Both the position numbers and the translations under genes were made by a program. Below, in pieces: positions 60,955 to 64,000 of a stretch of DNA of 64,000 nt. The stretch's first letter is position 1. The number at the start of each line of letters is the position of its first letter. The notes beneath the pieces were generated by a model. The model was not told the origin of the DNA, made no database searches, and saw nothing but the letters and a program-made list of their open reading frames with translations. Source of the DNA: an uncultured Eubacteriales bacterium (GTDB lineage: Bacteria > Bacillota > Clostridia > Christensenellales > Aristaeellaceae); NCBI GenBank assembly GCA_902778055.1, contig CACYWL010000008.1, forward strand, positions 43,192 through 107,191. The letters are read 5' to 3'.

Positions 60955-63900
60955 TTATTCGTAGGTTTCGCCCGTGCTCATGCTCATGTTCGGGACACCC
61001 AACGGCGTTTCGTAGTCGTTGATGATCATCTCATCGTCCGTCCAGTACCGCACCGTGTAGATCATGTTCCTGGCCGGCATCTCTCCGGCCACCTCCGCAA
61101 AGTTCACATTGTAGCCTTCAATCTCCGGGCTCACCACATCATAGCCCTCGCCGTAGGCCAGCATCGCCGTATAGGTCTCCGCCGCCTGAGAGCCGTTGTT
61201 GAACAGGTAGTAGATCGTCAGCCTGTACTGTTCCTCCGTATACACGACGTCCACGACGGTGTCGCCGGTGATCGTCCCGCTGACCCGCGGAATATCCGCG
61301 ACATATCCGGCCAGCGCGGGCGAGGTTACGTTGTAGGCTGCGCCGCTGGCATACAGGGCAGAGAAGCTGCCCGCCGCCTGCTGACCGCCGACCTCGTTGA
61401 TCCAGTAGTTGACCGTCAGCCGATACTGGGTCTGGGTTCCGTTGACATAGTTGACAGTATAGGAGGTGGTCACGGTCTCGCCATCCGCGTTCCGGATCAC
61501 AACGCCGCTCGGAACGTTGACGATCGAGCCGTCCTCTCTCTGCACAGGCGTCACAACGATGGATACGATGGTGTCGCCTTCATTCAGTCCCGTCACGGTG
61601 TAGGTTCCGTTGTCGCCGCCCGTGATGGTGATCGGCTTGGGCGTAATCACCAGTCCGCCGTCCACGACCACGAAGGTCACGTTGGTGAAGCTGGGATTCG
61701 TATTCGCGAAGTTGCCGGCCGCCAAGTTCATGGCGTAGTTGCCCGCGGTTCTGCCGGTCGCCGTCGCGCTGCCGCTGAAGCTGAAGTCAGCCTCCGTGTA
61801 CAGCGGGCTGCTGATGCTCACGTCATATCCGGTCACCGTATGGATCTGTCCGTCGTATTCGAGGGTCTCCTGGTGTCCGGTGATCGTGACCGTGATCGGC
61901 GTCGGGTTCGTTCCAATGGTTTCCGTATCCTCGCCGGGGGTGACCGGAACGTCGGGCAGATCCGGATCCGGGCTCGTGCCCTTCGCCGTCGCCACGTTCA
62001 CGACTCTGCCCGCGGTCGCATCCGCCGCGGTCACCGTGTAGCTCGCCGTGAACTCCTCGCTCGCTCCGGGCGCCAGGCTCGCCACGGTCCATTCATCTCC
62101 GGTCAGCTCATCCGTGACCGTGATGTTCGTGATCGTCAGGTTGCCGTCGTTGGTCGCCGTGATCCTGTAGGTGATCGTATCGCCCAGCGCATAGCCCCTT
62201 TCAGGTGCCGTACTGGTCGTAACCTTGGTCACCGTCAGGTGTCCGTCAGGTTCTTCCGTGGGTACTGTGACATCGCCGGGTACGACCGGAACGTCAGGCT
62301 GATCCGGATCCGGGCTCGTGCCCCTCGCCGTCGCCGCGTTCACGACGCTGCCCGCCAGCACATCCGCCTCGGTCACCGTGTAGCTCGCGTTGAATTCTCT
62401 GCTCGCTCCGGGCGCCAGGCTCGCCACGGTCCAGTTATCGCCGGTCAGCTCGTCCGTGACCGTGATGTTCGTGATCGTCAGGTTGCCGTCGTTGGTTGCC
62501 GTGATCCTGTAGGTGATCACATCGCCCAGCGCGTAGCCCGTAGCAGGCGTCTGGCTGGTCACAGCCTTGGTCACCGTCAGATGTCCGTTCGGGTCTTCCG
62601 TGGGTACTGTGACATCGCCGGGTGTAACAGGTACATCGGGTTCATCCGGATCCTGGGTCGTGCCCTTCGCCGTCGCAGTGTTCACTACGCTGCCCGCCAG
62701 CACATCCGCCTCGGTCACCGTGTAGCTCGCTTCGAATTCTCTGCTCGCTCCGGGCGCCAGGCTCGCCACGATCCAGTTATCGCCGGTCAGCTCGTCCGTG
62801 ACCGTGATGTTCGTGATCGTCAGGTTGCCGTCGTTGGTTGCCGTGATCCGATAGCTGATTACGTCGCCCAGCGCGTAGCCCGTAGCAGGCGTCTGGCTGG
62901 TCACAGCCTTGGTCACCGTCAGGTGTCCGTTCGGGTCCTCCGTGGGTACGGTTACCTCGCCGGGTACGACCGGAACGTCAGGCACATCCGGATCCGGGCT
63001 CGTGCCCTTCGCCGTCGCCGCGTTCTTCACGCTACCCGCCAGCACATCCGCCTCGGTCACCGTGTAGCTCGCTTCGAATTCTCTGCTCGCTCCGGGCGCC
63101 AGGCTCGCCACGGTCCAGTTATCGCCGGTCAGCTCATCCGTGACCGTGATATCCGTGATCGTCAGGTTGCCGTCATTAAGCACCGTAACCTTATAAGTGA
63201 TCAAATCTCCCAGCGCATAGCCCGCTTCAGGCGTCGTGCTGGTCACAGCCTTGGTCACCGTCAGGTGTCCATTCGGCTCTTCCGTGGGTACTGTGACGTC
63301 GCCGGGCGTTACAGGAACATCAGGCACATCCGGATCCGGGCTCGTGCCCTTCGCCGTCGCCTCGTTCTTCACTTCGCCCGCCAGCACATCGTCCTCGGTC
63401 ACCGTGTAGGTCGCCGTGAATTCTCTGCTCGCATCAGGCGCTAGGCTGGCTACGGTCCATTCATCGCCGGTCAGCTCATCCGTCACCGTGATGTCCGTGA
63501 TCGTCAGGTTACCGTCGTTGGTTACCGTGACCTTATAGATAATCTCATCACTCAGCGCATAGCCCGCTTCAGGCGTCGTGCCGGTCACAACCTTGGTCAC
63601 CGTCAGATGTCCATTCGGCTCTTCCGTGGGTACTGTGACATCGCCGGGCGTAACAGGAACATCAGGCACATCCGGATCCGGGCTCGTCCCCTTCGCCGTC
63701 GCCTCGTTCTTCACGCTGCCCGCCAGCACATCCGCCTCGGTCACCGCGTAGCTCGCTTCGAATTCTCTGCTCGCTCCGGGCGCCAGGCTCGCCACGGTCC
63801 AGTTATCGCCGGTCAGTTCATCCGTGACCGTGATGTTCGTGATCGTCAGGTTGCCGTCGTTGGTCGCCGTGATCCTGTAGGTGATCACATCGCCCAGCGC

Positions 63901-64000
63901 GTAGCCCGCTTCAGGCGTCGTGCTGGTCACAGCCTTGGTCACCGTCAGATGTCCGTTCGGGTCTTCCGTGGGTACTGTGACATCGCCGGGTGTAACAGGT
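60955..64000 (-). CDS. Large repetitive surface protein (DUF11-like repeats), 5' end outside the window
   Basis: The frame stays open to the right edge, so the N-terminus and signal are missing; over 1010 residues are visible. Six complete 114-residue units, each with TNDGNLTITNITVTDELTGD-like sequence, resemble DUF11/DUF7507 adhesin repeats. Next come an MBG-like Ig domain (near ITGHQETLEYDGQ) and two MucBP-like units (YRLTVNYW and YRLTIYYL). The chain ends in a short acidic tail containing ETPLGVPNMS, with no LPXTG motif and no membrane helix. It is likely a cell-surface stalk or adhesin. An ATG/GTG near 63942 is not the true start. Confidence 0.85.
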   Translation of the reverse strand, partial: PVTPGDVTVPTEDPNGHLTVTKAVTSTTPEAGYALGDVITYRITATNDGNLTITNITVTDELTGDNWTVASLAPGASREFEASYAVTEADVLAGSVKNEATAKGTSPDPDVPDVPVTPGDVTVPTEEPNGHLTVTKVVTGTTPEAGYALSDEIIYKVTVTNDGNLTITDITVTDELTGDEWTVASLAPDASREFTATYTVTEDDVLAGEVKNEATAKGTSPDPDVPDVPVTPGDVTVPTEEPNGHLTVTKAVTSTTPEAGYALGDLITYKVTVLNDGNLTITDITVTDELTGDNWTVASLAPGASREFEASYTVTEADVLAGSVKNAATAKGTSPDPDVPDVPVVPGEVTVPTEDPNGHLTVTKAVTSQTPATGYALGDVISYRITATNDGNLTITNITVTDELTGDNWIVASLAPGASREFEASYTVTEADVLAGSVVNTATAKGTTQDPDEPDVPVTPGDVTVPTEDPNGHLTVTKAVTSQTPATGYALGDVITYRITATNDGNLTITNITVTDELTGDNWTVASLAPGASREFNASYTVTEADVLAGSVVNAATARGTSPDPDQPDVPVVPGDVTVPTEEPDGHLTVTKVTTSTAPERGYALGDTITYRITATNDGNLTITNITVTDELTGDEWTVASLAPGASEEFTASYTVTAADATAGRVVNVATAKGTSPDPDLPDVPVTPGEDTETIGTNPTPITVTITGHQETLEYDGQIHTVTGYDVSISSPLYTEADFSFSGSATATGRTAGNYAMNLAAGNFANTNPSFTNVTFVVVDGGLVITPKPITITGGDNGTYTVTGLNEGDTIVSIVVTPVQREDGSIVNVPSGVVIRNADGETVTTSYTVNYVNGTQTQYRLTVNYWINEVGGQQAAGSFSALYASGAAYNVTSPALAGYVADIPRVSGTITGDTVVDVVYTEEQYRLTIYYLFNNGSQAAETYTAMLAYGEGYDVVSPEIEGYNVNFAEVAGEMPARNMIYTVRYWTDDEMIINDYETPLGVPNMSMSTGETYE
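61890..64000 (-). repeat. Tandem 342-bp repeats of the surface-protein gene
   Basis: The marker ACCGTCAG recurs at 62231, 62573, 62915, 63257, 63599 and 63941, an exact 342-bp period with no length change. Units centred near 62400 and 62750 are almost identical at the DNA level. The array runs out of the window. Confidence 0.9.

Noticed and set aside
61840..63444. Arg-rich plus-strand frame inside the surface-protein repeats
   Set aside because: It repeats with the same 342-bp period as the minus-strand gene because the DNA itself repeats; the minus-strand product has recognisable adhesin domains.

Overview
The window looks like part of the chromosome of a GC-rich Clostridia-type Firmicute, probably a gut or rumen fibre-user. 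The reasons are clean TTGACA/TATAAT promoters, strong AGGAGG ribosome binding sites, GerMN and DUF3048 (YerB-like) proteins, and many ABC sugar transporters and glycoside hydrolases. The unlipidated secretion signals of the binding proteins recall Christensenellales/Aristaeella-like rumen clostridia, but that placement is only a guess. No rRNA, tRNA, phage, insertion sequence or CRISPR array was seen.

Layout. 1-6.4 kb: a sugar-sensor diguanylate cyclase, purC, a fucose/arabinose isomerase-family enzyme and a carbohydrate acetylesterase. 6.4-17.1 kb: a beta-mannan locus. One minus-strand operon carries a binding protein, two permeases, a mannooligosaccharide phosphorylase (GH130_2-like) and a mannosylglucose phosphorylase (GH130_1-like). 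A second minus-strand operon carries a cellobiose/mannobiose 2-epimerase and a LacI regulator. A GH2 beta-mannosidase lies divergent to it. GTTAA-based operator-like palindromes sit at both minus-strand promoters. 17.2-21.5 kb: an Fbp/Afu-type ABC transporter. 21.6-25.3 kb: a polysaccharide deacetylase, a CPA2 antiporter and MgtC, with three tandem 85-bp hairpin repeats filling the deacetylase 5' leader. 25.6-27.3 kb: an SSS symporter with a large palindrome just after its promoter. 27.4-31.1 kb: response regulator, histidine kinase and GerMN lipoprotein. 31.4-36.7 kb: a secreted protein with an 11-residue-repeat (LEA-like) tail, an alpha/beta hydrolase, a DUF3048 protein and two small unknowns. 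36.5-47.1 kb: two galactose/ribose-type sugar ABC operons (mglBAC-like and chvE-mmsAB-like), each with a small membrane protein gene at its 3' side. 47.3-50.5 kb: GH3 beta-glucosidase and aldo/keto reductase. 50.8-55.3 kb: an MMPL exporter and a heptad-repeat secreted protein, divergent from a TetR regulator. 55.6-57.9 kb: MATE efflux pump overlapping a GH43-like gene. 58-64 kb: esterase, an oligopeptide-type binding protein, and a large repetitive surface protein that runs off the right edge.

Together the genes describe a cell that imports short beta-mannosides, glucosides and monosaccharides and cleaves them inside the cell, partly by phosphorolysis, which saves ATP. The most unusual non-coding signals are the triple hairpin leader of the deacetylase, the strong stem-loops placed after each operon-leading binding-protein gene, phased CCGGACAT repeats at one promoter, and two copies of a GGGGACGGTTC-centred palindrome.
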